DNA from: Azonexus sp. | GTDB taxonomy: Bacteria; Pseudomonadota; Gammaproteobacteria; Burkholderiales; Rhodocyclaceae | DNA: 64,000 nt | Assembly (NCBI RefSeq): GCF_023150235.1 | Contig: NZ_JAKLLH010000001.1 | Location: 175,456 to 239,455 of the forward strand | Reading direction: 5' to 3' | In this document: piece by piece, positions 1 to 8,885 of the stretch | Layout of the letters: each line of letters starts with the position of its first letter | Position numbering within the stretch: the stretch's first letter is position 1 | The notes under the pieces: generated by a model | Told to the model about the DNA's origin: nothing | Database searches by the model: none | The model's input: only the letters and a program-made list of their open reading frames with translations | Program-made: the position numbers and the translations under genes

Positions 1-1
1 C

Positions 2-1669
2 AGTATTTTCCTGCTCACGGCCAGCCTGTCGGCCGCTTTCCCCTTGGCAGCAACGGCCGCCGGCGGCGCCGTCGAAGGTGTGATCGAGAAACAATCGATC
101 AATGTCAGCGCAATCGCGATGTTCCTGGTTTTCGTTCTGGCGACGCTGGGAATTACGTATTGGGCCTCGCGGCGGACCAAATCGACGGCTGATTTCTACA
201 CCGCCGGGGGCGGCATTTCCGGTTTCCAGAACGGCCTGGCGATTGCCGGCGACTACATGTCGGCGGCGACCTTGCTCGGTCTGACGGCGCTGGTGTATGG
301 CAAGGGTTTCGATGGCTTCATCTATGCGATCAGTTTTTTTGTCGGCTGGCCGATCATCTTGTTCCTGATGGCCGAGCGGCTCCGCAATTTGGGCAAATTC
401 ACCTTCGCCGATATTGCTTCCTACCGTCTCGACCAGACGCGGATCCGGACTTTTGCCGCTTTCGGCTCGTTGACCGTGGTTTGCTTCTACCTGATCGTGC
501 AGATGGTCGGCGCCGGGCAGTTGATCCAGTTGCTGTTCGGTCTCGAGTACAACATCGCGGTGATCGCGGTCGGCGTGCTGATGATGATCTACGTCACCTT
601 CGGCGGCATGGTAGCGACGACCTGGGTACAGATCATCAAGGCCTGTCTGCTGCTCGGTGGTGGCATCCTGTTGATGGTGCTGGCCTTCTCGCGCTTCGGC
701 TTTTCGTTCGAGAGCCTGTTCAGCCAGGCCGTCGGCGCGCACAAGGCAGGAATCAAGATCATGGCGCCGGGGTCGCTGATGGCCGATCCGGTTTCTGCGG
801 TGTCGCTGTCGCTCGGCCTGCTGTTCGGCACAGCCGGCTTGCCGCACATCATGATGCGCTTCTTCACCGTACCCAATGCCAAGGAGGCGCGTAAATCGGT
901 CTTCTACGCGACCGGCTTCATCGGCTTCTTCTTCCTGGTGGTGATGGTGTTGGGGATTTCAGCCATCGTGATCGTCGGGCAGGACCCGCAGTTCTTTGAA
1001 AACGGGCAGCTCGGCGGAAAACTGATCGGCGGTTCGAACATGCCGGTGATGCATCTGGCGAAGGCGGTGGGCGGCGACGTCTTCCTCGGCTTCCTCTCGG
1101 CGGTTGCTTTTGCCACCATCCTGGCGGTGGTTTCGGGGCTGGCCCTGGCCGGTGCTTCGGCCATTTCGCACGATCTTTACGCCCGAGTGATCAAGAAAGG
1201 CAGCGCTTCCAGTGCCGATGAAATGCGGGTGACCAAGTACGCTTCGGTCGCCATTGGCCTGATTGCCATCGTGCTCGGCATTCTGTTCAAGGATCAGAAC
1301 GTCGCTTTCCTGGTTGCACTGGCCTTCGGCGTTGCCGCATCGGTCAACTTCCCGGTCTTGATCCTGTCGATGTACTGGCCGGGGCTGACGACGCGCGGTG
1401 CCTTGTGGGGCGGGATTGCCGGCCTGGTTTCAGCGGTCGGCCTGGTGATTTTGTCGCCAGCTGTCTGGGTCAAGGTGCTTGGCTATCCGCAGGCTGTTTT
1501 CCCCTACGATCACCCAGCGATCATTTCGATGAGCCTGGCTTTCCTGGTGACCTGGCTTGGCTCGATCACTGATCGTAGTGCACGTGCTTGTGCCGAGGCC
1601 GCCGCTTACGAAGAACAGTACATCCGGGCACAAACCGGACTGGGGGCTTCCGAGGCGGCCAGCCATTAA
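2..1669 (+). CDS. actP: Cation/acetate symporter ActP (5' end outside window)
   Basis: Sodium:solute symporter (SSS) family permease that takes up acetate and other short monocarboxylates across the inner membrane. The frame is open from base 2 with a hydrophobic, Ala-rich stretch ([15 protein letters not shown]), which fits the cleavable signal peptide known in ActP, so the true start lies just upstream of the window. The remaining protein matches E. coli ActP along its length, with [48 protein letters not shown] and [12 protein letters not shown] blocks and many membrane segments. A terminator follows at once. It neighbours a sensor kinase/regulator pair and a fatty-acid oxidation cluster, so a role in acetate and fatty-acid use is reasonable. 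Identity is secure; only the N-terminus is missing. Confidence 0.95.
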   Translation, partial: SIFLLTASLSAAFPLAATAAGGAVEGVIEKQSINVSAIAMFLVFVLATLGITYWASRRTKSTADFYTAGGGISGFQNGLAIAGDYMSAATLLGLTALVYGKGFDGFIYAISFFVGWPIILFLMAERLRNLGKFTFADIASYRLDQTRIRTFAAFGSLTVVCFYLIVQMVGAGQLIQLLFGLEYNIAVIAVGVLMMIYVTFGGMVATTWVQIIKACLLLGGGILLMVLAFSRFGFSFESLFSQAVGAHKAGIKIMAPGSLMADPVSAVSLSLGLLFGTAGLPHIMMRFFTVPNAKEARKSVFYATGFIGFFFLVVMVLGISAIVIVGQDPQFFENGQLGGKLIGGSNMPVMHLAKAVGGDVFLGFLSAVAFATILAVVSGLALAGASAISHDLYARVIKKGSASSADEMRVTKYASVAIGLIAIVLGILFKDQNVAFLVALAFGVAASVNFPVLILSMYWPGLTTRGALWGGIAGLVSAVGLVILSPAVWVKVLGYPQAVFPYDHPAIISMSLAFLVTWLGSITDRSARACAEAAAYEEQYIRAQTGLGASEAASH

Positions 1670-1695
1670 GGCGATCCGTGTATTCTTGAAATTCC

Positions 1696-1721
1696 GGGGG
1701 CCTGCGCGGCCCCCTTGTTTT
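1696..1721 (+). terminator. Rho-independent terminator after actP
   Basis: GGGGGCC (1696-1702) pairs with GGCCCCC (1708-1714) around a 5-nt loop and is followed by TTGTTTT. It sits 26 bases after the actP stop. Confidence 0.85.
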
Positions 1722-1732
1722 GCGGAGGCCCC

Positions 1733-2773
1733 ATGGAAAGTGAATTCGAAATTCCCTTTCGCGGCATCGTTGAGCAGTCGTTGGCAGGGATGTACATCAT
1801 TCAGGATGAAGTTTTTCAGTACGTCAATGCCACCTTTGCCGCCATGCTCGGCTACTCGCCGGAGGAAATGACCGGGATGCATTTGCGTCAGGCGGTCTAT
1901 CCCGAGATGCAGGCAGCGACCATTGCCAATTTCCACAAGCGCATCAGTGGCGAGGTGCCGAGCATTCGCTACACCACGCTCGGCTGGCATCGCAACCGCG
2001 AGCCGGTGCATCTCGAAGTACATGGTTCCAGTGTGATCTATCGCGGTCGACCGGCGGTGGTCGGCGTTGGTATCAATATCACCGAACAGCTGCAGCAGCA
2101 GGAAGACTTGCATCAATCGCGCGAGCGCCTGCGCGAACTGGCGGCCTACATCAATACTGTGCGCGAGGAACAGCGTAGCCGGATCGCTCGGGAGTTGCAC
2201 GACGTGGTCGGCGGTTTGCTGACTTCGATGAAACTAGATATCCAGCGAGTTGTACGACGGACCGAAGACCAGGAAATCATAGGCATTACCACTGGTCTGC
2301 TCACTCTGGTTCAGGAGAGCATTGATACGGTACGTTCGATTTCGGAGGACTTACGTCCTGGCCTGCTCGACCACCTGGGCTTGCAGGCTGCGCTGAGCAG
2401 CGTGTTGCGGGAGTTTTCACAACGCAGCGAGATGGTCTGTGAGCTGCTCGAGGGAAAATCGGTACCACCCTTGTCGCAGGCCAGGGCGACCGCGATCTAC
2501 CGGATTTGCCAGGAGGCTTTGACCAATATTGCCCGGCATGCCAAGGCAACGCGGGTCTGGATTCGGTTGGGTGGAGAAGAGGGCGTTTTGCAAGTCGAGA
2601 TCGAAGACAACGGTTGTGGCCTGGTCAGCTTGACGCCTTCGGGGAAAAGTATCGGCCTGCTGAGCATGCAGGAACGGGCGCGGGAAATCGGCGGTGAATT
2701 GTCCACCCGCGTCGTCAGCCAGGGGGGAACCTGCCTGGTTTTGCGCCTACCGGTGAAGGAGTGCGATGATTGA
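1733..2773 (+). CDS. PAS-domain sensor histidine kinase (HisKA_3/NarL-type partner)
   Basis: Cytoplasmic two-component sensor of 346 residues. The N-terminal ~120 residues form a PAS domain (MYIIQDEVFQYVNATFAAML; later VGVGINITEQ). Then come a short coiled-coil, the HisKA_3 dimerisation helix with the phospho-accepting His in RIARELHDVVGG (about H156), and a C-terminal HATPase_c domain (N box ALTNIARHA, G boxes DNGCGL and GLLSMQERA). No membrane segment is evident, so the signal is probably internal. ATG 1733 is preferred over the in-frame TTG at 1715 because GGAGG lies 5 bases upstream of the ATG. The stop overlaps the start of the response regulator, so they form one operon. The signal is unknown; location between actP and a fatty-acid cluster suggests carbon-source control. 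Confidence 0.85.
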   Translation: MESEFEIPFRGIVEQSLAGMYIIQDEVFQYVNATFAAMLGYSPEEMTGMHLRQAVYPEMQAATIANFHKRISGEVPSIRYTTLGWHRNREPVHLEVHGSSVIYRGRPAVVGVGINITEQLQQQEDLHQSRERLRELAAYINTVREEQRSRIARELHDVVGGLLTSMKLDIQRVVRRTEDQEIIGITTGLLTLVQESIDTVRSISEDLRPGLLDHLGLQAALSSVLREFSQRSEMVCELLEGKSVPPLSQARATAIYRICQEALTNIARHAKATRVWIRLGGEEGVLQVEIEDNGCGLVSLTPSGKSIGLLSMQERAREIGGELSTRVVSQGGTCLVLRLPVKECDD

Positions 2774-3392
2774 AATTCTGATGGTCGACGACCACGCCAT
2801 TTTTCGTAGCGGTTTGCGGCGCCTGCTTGCCGATGAGCCCGATATGCGGATCGTCGCCGAGGCGGCAAATGGGCTGGAGGCGATGGAGCATTTGCGTCGC
2901 CGTTCGTATGGCGTGGTTCTGCTCGACGTCAATATGGGCGGGCGCAGTGGTTTCGAAACGCTGCGGCGAATCCGCGCCGAATGGCCGTCGCAGCCAGTGG
3001 TGATGTTGTCGATGTACCCTGAGGCGCAATACGTCCAGTTGGCTCTGGAGGCCGGGGCGCAGGGTTATCTCTCCAAGGACAGGGATGCCGTGCAACTGGT
3101 GACGGCGATTCGCGCCGCAGCCAGCGGCGGCTGCTACCTGGCGCCGGGACTTGCAGCCCCGCGGCTGGGCAGGCAGCGGGATGGAGCGCCCCGGCATTAC
3201 TCCCTGACCGAACGCGAGGGGCAGATCATGCGCCTGATCGTGCAAGGCCATTCGCTGACCGCGATCGGCGAGCAGCTTTGCCTCAGCGTCAAGACGGTCA
3301 GCACCTATCGCGGCCGTTTATTGACCAAGCTGGGGCTTGAAAGCAACGCCGAACTGGTTCGCTATTGCCTGGAAAACGGGATTGAGGACTAA
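2766..3392 (+). CDS. LuxR/NarL-family response regulator
   Basis: DNA-binding response regulator of 208 residues, the partner of the upstream kinase (ATG lies inside the kinase stop region, 8-base overlap). The receiver domain has the acidic pair D8-D9, phospho-acceptor D54 in LLDVNMGG and the conserved Lys in GYLSKD. The C-terminal LuxR helix-turn-helix reads LTEREGQIMRLIVQGHS...SVKTVSTYRGRLLTKLG. Targets cannot be read from the sequence; the beta-oxidation cluster starting 145 bases downstream and actP upstream are the obvious candidates. Confidence 0.9.
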   Translation: MIEILMVDDHAIFRSGLRRLLADEPDMRIVAEAANGLEAMEHLRRRSYGVVLLDVNMGGRSGFETLRRIRAEWPSQPVVMLSMYPEAQYVQLALEAGAQGYLSKDRDAVQLVTAIRAAASGGCYLAPGLAAPRLGRQRDGAPRHYSLTEREGQIMRLIVQGHSLTAIGEQLCLSVKTVSTYRGRLLTKLGLESNAELVRYCLENGIED

Positions 3393-3536
3393 TCCTCCCG
3401 ACGGACTCCCTGCAGTGCCGACCGGCGGCGTGGCAAGAATCAGAAAATTCCTACAGAACTCACGGAAAGTTCCGGCTGGAAGTGTCCCCGAATCTCCTTA
3501 GTCTTGTTGTTTTTACACAAGAACATGGAGACCGCA

Positions 3537-5177
3537 ATGTCCTTGCAAATCATCGAGGCGACACCGTCGGCCTACGCCTACCCGCTGCTGATCAAGCAAT
3601 TGCTACATTCCGCCTGGGCCACTGCAGGCGACCAGGAGATTGTCTATCGCGAACAGGCCCGCTATAGCTATCGCCAGCTCTTCGAGCGTCTTGGCCGCCT
3701 GGCCAATGCCTTGAGCGGGCTGGGTATTGGCCGGGGCGATACGGTTGCCTTCATGGATTGGGATAGCCATCGCTACCTGGAGGCTTTCTTTGCGGTGCCG
3801 ATGATGGGTGCGGTCTTGCAGACGGTGAATGTTCGTCTTTCGCCTGAGCAGATTTTGTACACCCTCAATCACGCCAAGGCCGATGTGATCGTGGTGAATG
3901 TGGAATTCATCCCGATGCTGGCCCTGATCCGGGAGCAGCTCGAAACGGTGAAGCAGTTCGTGCTGATCAGCGACGACGGCGCCACCATGAGCAGCTTCAA
4001 GGTGCCTTACGCCGGCGAGTACGAGTCCCTGCTGGCGGCCGCTGCACCGCATTACGATTTTCCCGATTTCGATGAAAACACGCGGGCGACGACTTTCTAT
4101 ACCACCGGCACCACCGGCTTGCCCAAGGGCGTTTATTTCAGCCATCGCCAGCTGGTGCTGCACACCATGGCGGTGGCGACCGCCTTGGGGAGCGCTGCCG
4201 GACAGGGGAGGGTACATCGACAAGACGTTTATATGCCGATCACGCCAATGTTCCACGTGCATGCCTGGGGTATGCCCTATCTCGCGACCATGCTTGGTCT
4301 GAAGCAGGTTTACCCCGGCCGCTATGCACCGGAAACCCTGCTCAAGCTGATCGATTGCGAAGGTGTGACCTTCTCGCATTGCGTACCGACCATCCTGCAC
4401 ATGCTGCTTTCCAGCAAGGCTTCGGAAAGTGTGGATCTCTCGCGTTGCAAGATGATCATCGGCGGCGCCGCCTTCCCCAAGGGCCTGGCCGCCGCGGCGC
4501 TGGCGCGCGGCATGGACGTGTTCACCGGCTACGGCATGTCGGAAACCTGCCCGATCCTGACCATCGCCCACGTCCGCGACGAACTACCGGACGCCGATGC
4601 CGAGGCGGCCGAGCGCATCCGCACCGGCTACAGCATCCCGCTGGTCGATCTGCACACGGTGGATATGGACATGCTCGACGTGCCGCACGATGGCAAGGCC
4701 AGCGGCGAAATCGTCGTGCGCGCGCCCTGGCTGACGCAGGGCTATCTCAACAATCCGGCTGCATCCGAAGACCTGTGGGCCGGAGGCTACCTGCACACCG
4801 GCGATATCGGCGTGCTTGATCCACGCGGCATGCTGACCGTGACCGATCGCCTCAAGGACGTGATCAAGACCGGCGGCGAGTGGGTCTCGTCGCTGGAACT
4901 GGAAAGCATCATCTCGCAGCACCCGGCGGTCAATGAGGTCGCCATCGTTGGCGTCAAGGACGACAAATGGGGCGAGCGGCCGCTGGCGATGATCGTGCTG
5001 CGCGAAGGGCGGGAAGCGACAGCCGACGACATCCGCACCCACGTCGAGAAATTCGCCAACGAAGGGCATATCTCGAAATACGCAGTCCCGGATCAGGTGC
5101 GCTTCGTCGCCAGCCTGGCGCGCACCAGCGTCGGCAAGTTGAACAAGAAGGCGATGCGCGAAGAAATCGCCGGCTGA
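3537..5177 (+). CDS. AMP-dependent acyl-CoA synthetase (fatty-acid CoA ligase)
   Basis: Activates fatty acids (probably medium to long chain) to acyl-CoA through an acyl-AMP. The 546-residue protein has all hallmark motifs of the ANL superfamily: P-loop YTTGTTGLPKG, GYGMSET (A5), HTGDIG (A7), LKDVIKTGGEWVSS hinge (A8) and the catalytic Lys in VGKLNKKAM near the C-terminus. The start at ATG 3537 is chosen because TGGAG ends 6 bases upstream; in-frame starts upstream lack this. It is the first gene of a collinear beta-oxidation cluster. Substrate range cannot be fixed by eye; the AlkK/medium-chain group is a good guess. Confidence 0.9.
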   Translation: MSLQIIEATPSAYAYPLLIKQLLHSAWATAGDQEIVYREQARYSYRQLFERLGRLANALSGLGIGRGDTVAFMDWDSHRYLEAFFAVPMMGAVLQTVNVRLSPEQILYTLNHAKADVIVVNVEFIPMLALIREQLETVKQFVLISDDGATMSSFKVPYAGEYESLLAAAAPHYDFPDFDENTRATTFYTTGTTGLPKGVYFSHRQLVLHTMAVATALGSAAGQGRVHRQDVYMPITPMFHVHAWGMPYLATMLGLKQVYPGRYAPETLLKLIDCEGVTFSHCVPTILHMLLSSKASESVDLSRCKMIIGGAAFPKGLAAAALARGMDVFTGYGMSETCPILTIAHVRDELPDADAEAAERIRTGYSIPLVDLHTVDMDMLDVPHDGKASGEIVVRAPWLTQGYLNNPAASEDLWAGGYLHTGDIGVLDPRGMLTVTDRLKDVIKTGGEWVSSLELESIISQHPAVNEVAIVGVKDDKWGERPLAMIVLREGREATADDIRTHVEKFANEGHISKYAVPDQVRFVASLARTSVGKLNKKAMREEIAG

Positions 5178-5199
5178 GCCGTTTCACGAAAGGAAAACC

Positions 5200-7596
5200 A
5201 TGAATTTCACGATCAGGAAGGCCGCCGTCCTGGGCGCCGGCGTGATGGGGGCGCAGATTGCCGCGCATCTCGCCAATGCCGATGTGCCGGTGCTGCTCTT
5301 CGATCTCGCCGGGCCGCAAGGCGACGGCAACCGCGTCGTCAACAAGGCGCTCGCTGGCCTGAAAAAGCTGCAGCCGGCGCCAGTGGTCAAGCGCGACCGC
5401 CTGCAATACATCGACGCCGCCAATTACGACGAGCATCTCGAGCAACTGCGCGACTGCGATCTGATCATCGAGGCCATCGCCGAGCGCATGGACTGGAAGA
5501 ACGCGCTCTACACCAAAATCGGCCCGTTTTTGTCGTCGACCGCAATTATCGCGTCCAATACCTCCGGCCTCTCCATCGCGGCGCTGGCCGACGGTCTGCC
5601 CGAGGCGCTGCGCGGCAATTTCTGTGGCATTCACTTCTTCAACCCGCCGCGCACCATGCCGCTGGTCGAGATCGTGCCGACGCCCAGCAGCGATGCCGCC
5701 ATGCTCGACCGTCTGGAAACCTGGCTGACCACGCGCCTGGGCAAGGGCGTGATCCGTGCGCTGGATACCCCGAATTTCGTCGCCAACCGCATCGGCGTCT
5801 TCTCGCTGCTGGCAACAATGCGCCACGCCGAAACCTTCGGCCTCGCGCCGGACACGGTCGACGCCCTGACCGGGCCAAAAATCGGCCGGCCGAAGAGCGC
5901 CACCTACCGTACCGGCGATGTCGTCGGGCTCGACACGCTGGCGCACGTCGTCACCACCTTGCACGCAAGCTTGCCGAACGACCCGTGGCACGTGCTTTTC
6001 TCCTTGCCCGGCTGGCTACGGGGGCTGATCGAGCGGGGGGCTCTGGGGCAGAAGAGCAGGGGTGGCGTCTTCCGCAAGCAGGGCAAGGCAATCCAGGTCT
6101 TCGACCCGACCAGCGGCGATTACCGTGATAGCCGCAACGAGGTGGCGCTTGAAGTCACCGCCATTCTTGGCATGCACGATCCGGTCGGGCGCCTGTGGGC
6201 CTTACGCACCTCCAGCCATCCGCAGGCGCAATTCCTCTGGGCCATCTTCCGTGACCTTTTCCATTACTGCGCCGTGCAATTGGGCGAAGTTGCCGAGAGT
6301 GCCCGCGATCTCGATCTCGCCTTGCGTTGGGGTTTCGGCTGGGCACAAGGGCCGTTCGAGTTATGGCAGGCCGCCGGCTGGCACGAGACCGCCGAGGCGA
6401 TTGCCGCCGACATCGCCGAAGGGCGTACTTTGAGCAGCACACCGCTCCCGGGCTGGGTAACGGCGCCAGAGCGTAGTGGCGTGCATGCGGCACAAGGCTC
6501 GTGGTCGGCGCGGCAAAACACCCATGTGCCGCGCTCGAAGCTGCCGGTCTATCGACGCCAGATTTTCCCGGAGTTGCTGCTCGGTGAAATCGGCGCCCGC
6601 CCGGAAAGCGCCGGTGAAACCCTATTCGAGAACGAGGGCCTGCGGTTTTGGCGTTTGCCGGCGGTCGACCGTGGAATTGGCATCGTTTCCTTCAAGACCA
6701 AGATGCATGCCTTGGGCGGTAGCGTGATCGAGGGCATGCAGGCGGCACTGGCGCAAGCCGAGGCCGAACTGGACGGTCTGGTGATCTGGCACGACGCACC
6801 CTTTGCCGTCGGCGCCGATCTCAAGGAGCTCATGACTGCGGTCGACGACCGGGAATGGGCAAAAATCGCCGCTTACATCGAACGCTTCCAGCAGACGACG
6901 ATGGCGATCAAGTATGCCCAGGTGCCGGTGGTTGCCGCCGTGCAAGGCCTGGCGCTGGGTGGCGGCTGCGAATTCGCCATGCACGCGGCGCGCCGGGTGA
7001 TGGCGCTGGAAAGCCAGCTCGGTCTGGTCGAAGTCGGCGTCGGGCTGATCCCGGCAGGTGGCGGCTGTAAGGAACTGGCGTTGCGTTGCGCCCGCTGGGC
7101 TGCCGAATCGGGGACTGCCACTGAACAACTGGCACGCCTGACGCCGGCCTTCATGGCCGTCGCCACCGGCAAGATGGCGAAGAACGCTGTCGAGGCCATC
7201 GACCTCGGCTTTGCCGAACGCAGCGACCCGATCCGCTTCCATCCGCGCGAACTGCTGTTTGCCGCGCTCAAGCAGGCGCGGGCGCTGGCCGACATCGGTT
7301 ACGCCCCGGCACAGCCGGTGCGCGGCGTGCCGGTGCTGGGCCGCGCCGGCATCGCGGCGATGGAGATGACGCTGGTCAACATGCGCGAAGGCGGCATGAT
7401 TTCCGCCCACGACTACCGCGTTTCACGGGCGGTGGCCGAGGCCCTGTGCGGCGGCGAAGTCGAGGCCGGCACGCTGGTCGACGAGCACTGGCTGCTCGCC
7501 GTCGAGCGCCGCGTCTTCCTCGAACTCCTGCAAACCCCGGAAACTCAGGCCCGCATCCGCCACCTGCTGGACACCGGCAAGGCGTTGAGGAACTAG
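5200..7596 (+). CDS. 3-hydroxyacyl-CoA dehydrogenase / enoyl-CoA hydratase fusion (FadN type)
   Basis: Two beta-oxidation steps in one 798-residue protein: hydration of enoyl-CoA and NAD-dependent oxidation of the 3-hydroxyacyl-CoA. The order is dehydrogenase first (N-terminal Rossmann AVLGAGVMGAQIAAHLAN, catalytic His in FCGIHFFNPP, GDVVGLDTL in the C-terminal 3HCDH part), then a crotonase domain (APFAVGADLKEL, QGLALGGGCEFAMHA, EVGVGLIPAGGGCKE). This order is that of Bacillus FadN-type proteins and the opposite of E. coli FadB. It starts 22 bases after the ligase stop with GGAAAA upstream of the ATG, so co-transcription is likely. Confidence 0.92.
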   Translation: MNFTIRKAAVLGAGVMGAQIAAHLANADVPVLLFDLAGPQGDGNRVVNKALAGLKKLQPAPVVKRDRLQYIDAANYDEHLEQLRDCDLIIEAIAERMDWKNALYTKIGPFLSSTAIIASNTSGLSIAALADGLPEALRGNFCGIHFFNPPRTMPLVEIVPTPSSDAAMLDRLETWLTTRLGKGVIRALDTPNFVANRIGVFSLLATMRHAETFGLAPDTVDALTGPKIGRPKSATYRTGDVVGLDTLAHVVTTLHASLPNDPWHVLFSLPGWLRGLIERGALGQKSRGGVFRKQGKAIQVFDPTSGDYRDSRNEVALEVTAILGMHDPVGRLWALRTSSHPQAQFLWAIFRDLFHYCAVQLGEVAESARDLDLALRWGFGWAQGPFELWQAAGWHETAEAIAADIAEGRTLSSTPLPGWVTAPERSGVHAAQGSWSARQNTHVPRSKLPVYRRQIFPELLLGEIGARPESAGETLFENEGLRFWRLPAVDRGIGIVSFKTKMHALGGSVIEGMQAALAQAEAELDGLVIWHDAPFAVGADLKELMTAVDDREWAKIAAYIERFQQTTMAIKYAQVPVVAAVQGLALGGGCEFAMHAARRVMALESQLGLVEVGVGLIPAGGGCKELALRCARWAAESGTATEQLARLTPAFMAVATGKMAKNAVEAIDLGFAERSDPIRFHPRELLFAALKQARALADIGYAPAQPVRGVPVLGRAGIAAMEMTLVNMREGGMISAHDYRVSRAVAEALCGGEVEAGTLVDEHWLLAVERRVFLELLQTPETQARIRHLLDTGKALRN

Positions 7597-7678
7597 TTGC
7601 CTAGGATCGAGCTGCGAGCAGGCTGCGGTTTTGCTAACAGCTCTAGCTCCCTAACAGCTGCCCGCTAAAAGGAAAAAC

Positions 7679-8875
7679 ATGAAACAGATACAAGACGCCT
7701 ACATCGTCGCCGCCGTGCGCACGCCGGTTGCCAAGCGCAAGGGCCTATTCAAAAACGTCCGTCCGGACGAATTGCTGGCGCATGTGCTGCGCGAAGTGGT
7801 CGCCAAGGCGCCGGGGCTGGACCCGACGCTGATCGGCGACGTCATCGTCGGCTGCGCCATGCCGGAAGCCGAGCAGGGCATGAATGTGGCGCGCATCGGC
7901 GTGCTGCTGTCCGGCCTGCCCAACTGCGTGCCGGGCATCACCATCAACCGCTTCTGCTCCTCCGGCCTGCAGGCCGTGTCGGATGCCGCCAACCAGATCC
8001 GCCTCGGCCAGGCCGAGGTGATGATCGCCGCCGGCACTGAGTCGATGACGGTGATGAACCACATGATGGGCAACAAGGTCACGGTCAGCCCCGATGTCTT
8101 CGCCCACGACGAAAACCGCGCCATCGCCTTCGGCATGGGCCTGACCGCCGAAAAGGTGGCAACGCAGTGGCAGATCGGCCGCGAAGCGCAGGACACCTTC
8201 GCCGTCGAATCGCACCGCCGCGCCTGCGCCGCGATTGCCGCCGGACAGTTTTCGGCCGAAATCGCGCCTTATGAAATCGTCGAGCACCTGCCCGATGGCC
8301 ACAGCGGTGCAGTGCGCGAAGTCCGCCGCTGGGCGAATGACGACGAAGGCGCGCGCGGCGACGTGACGCTGGAGTCGCTGGCCAAGCTGCGCCCGGTCTT
8401 CCATGCCAAAGGCTCGGTCACCGCCGGCAATGCTTCGCAGATGTCGGATGGCGCTGCCGCCGTGCTGCTGGTGTCGGAAAAAATCCTCAAGCAGTTCAAT
8501 CTCGTGCCGCTGGCCCGTTTCTGCAGCTTCGCCGTCGCTGGTGTGCCGCCGGAAATCATGGGCATCGGCCCGATTGCGGCGATTCCCAAGGCCCTGCAGC
8601 AGGCCGGTATCGGTCAGCAGGATCTCGACTGGATCGAACTCAACGAAGCCTTTGCCGCGCAGGCGCTGGCGGTGCTGAAGGACATCACGCTCGATCCGGC
8701 CAAGGTCAATCCACAAGGCGGCGCGATTGCGCTCGGCCATCCGCTCGGCGCCACCGGCGCCATCCGCACGGCGACACTGGTGCACGGCCTGCAACGGACC
8801 GGCGGCAAATACGGCATGGTCAGCATGTGCATCGGCACCGGGATGGGCGCGGCCGGTGTCTTCGAGCGGCTGTGA
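7679..8875 (+). CDS. Acetyl-CoA C-acyltransferase (thiolase)
   Basis: Performs the thiolytic cleavage that ends each beta-oxidation round. The 398-residue protein has the nucleophile Cys in NRFCSSGLQ, the His of ALGHPLGATGA and the second Cys in SMCIGTGMGAA. AGGAAAA lies just ahead of the ATG. The 82-base gap after the HAD/ECH gene shows no strong terminator, so it is probably in the same operon and the protein partners the FadN-type fusion. Confidence 0.93.
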   Translation: MKQIQDAYIVAAVRTPVAKRKGLFKNVRPDELLAHVLREVVAKAPGLDPTLIGDVIVGCAMPEAEQGMNVARIGVLLSGLPNCVPGITINRFCSSGLQAVSDAANQIRLGQAEVMIAAGTESMTVMNHMMGNKVTVSPDVFAHDENRAIAFGMGLTAEKVATQWQIGREAQDTFAVESHRRACAAIAAGQFSAEIAPYEIVEHLPDGHSGAVREVRRWANDDEGARGDVTLESLAKLRPVFHAKGSVTAGNASQMSDGAAAVLLVSEKILKQFNLVPLARFCSFAVAGVPPEIMGIGPIAAIPKALQQAGIGQQDLDWIELNEAFAAQALAVLKDITLDPAKVNPQGGAIALGHPLGATGAIRTATLVHGLQRTGGKYGMVSMCIGTGMGAAGVFERL

Positions 8876-8885
8876 GGAAAAACGA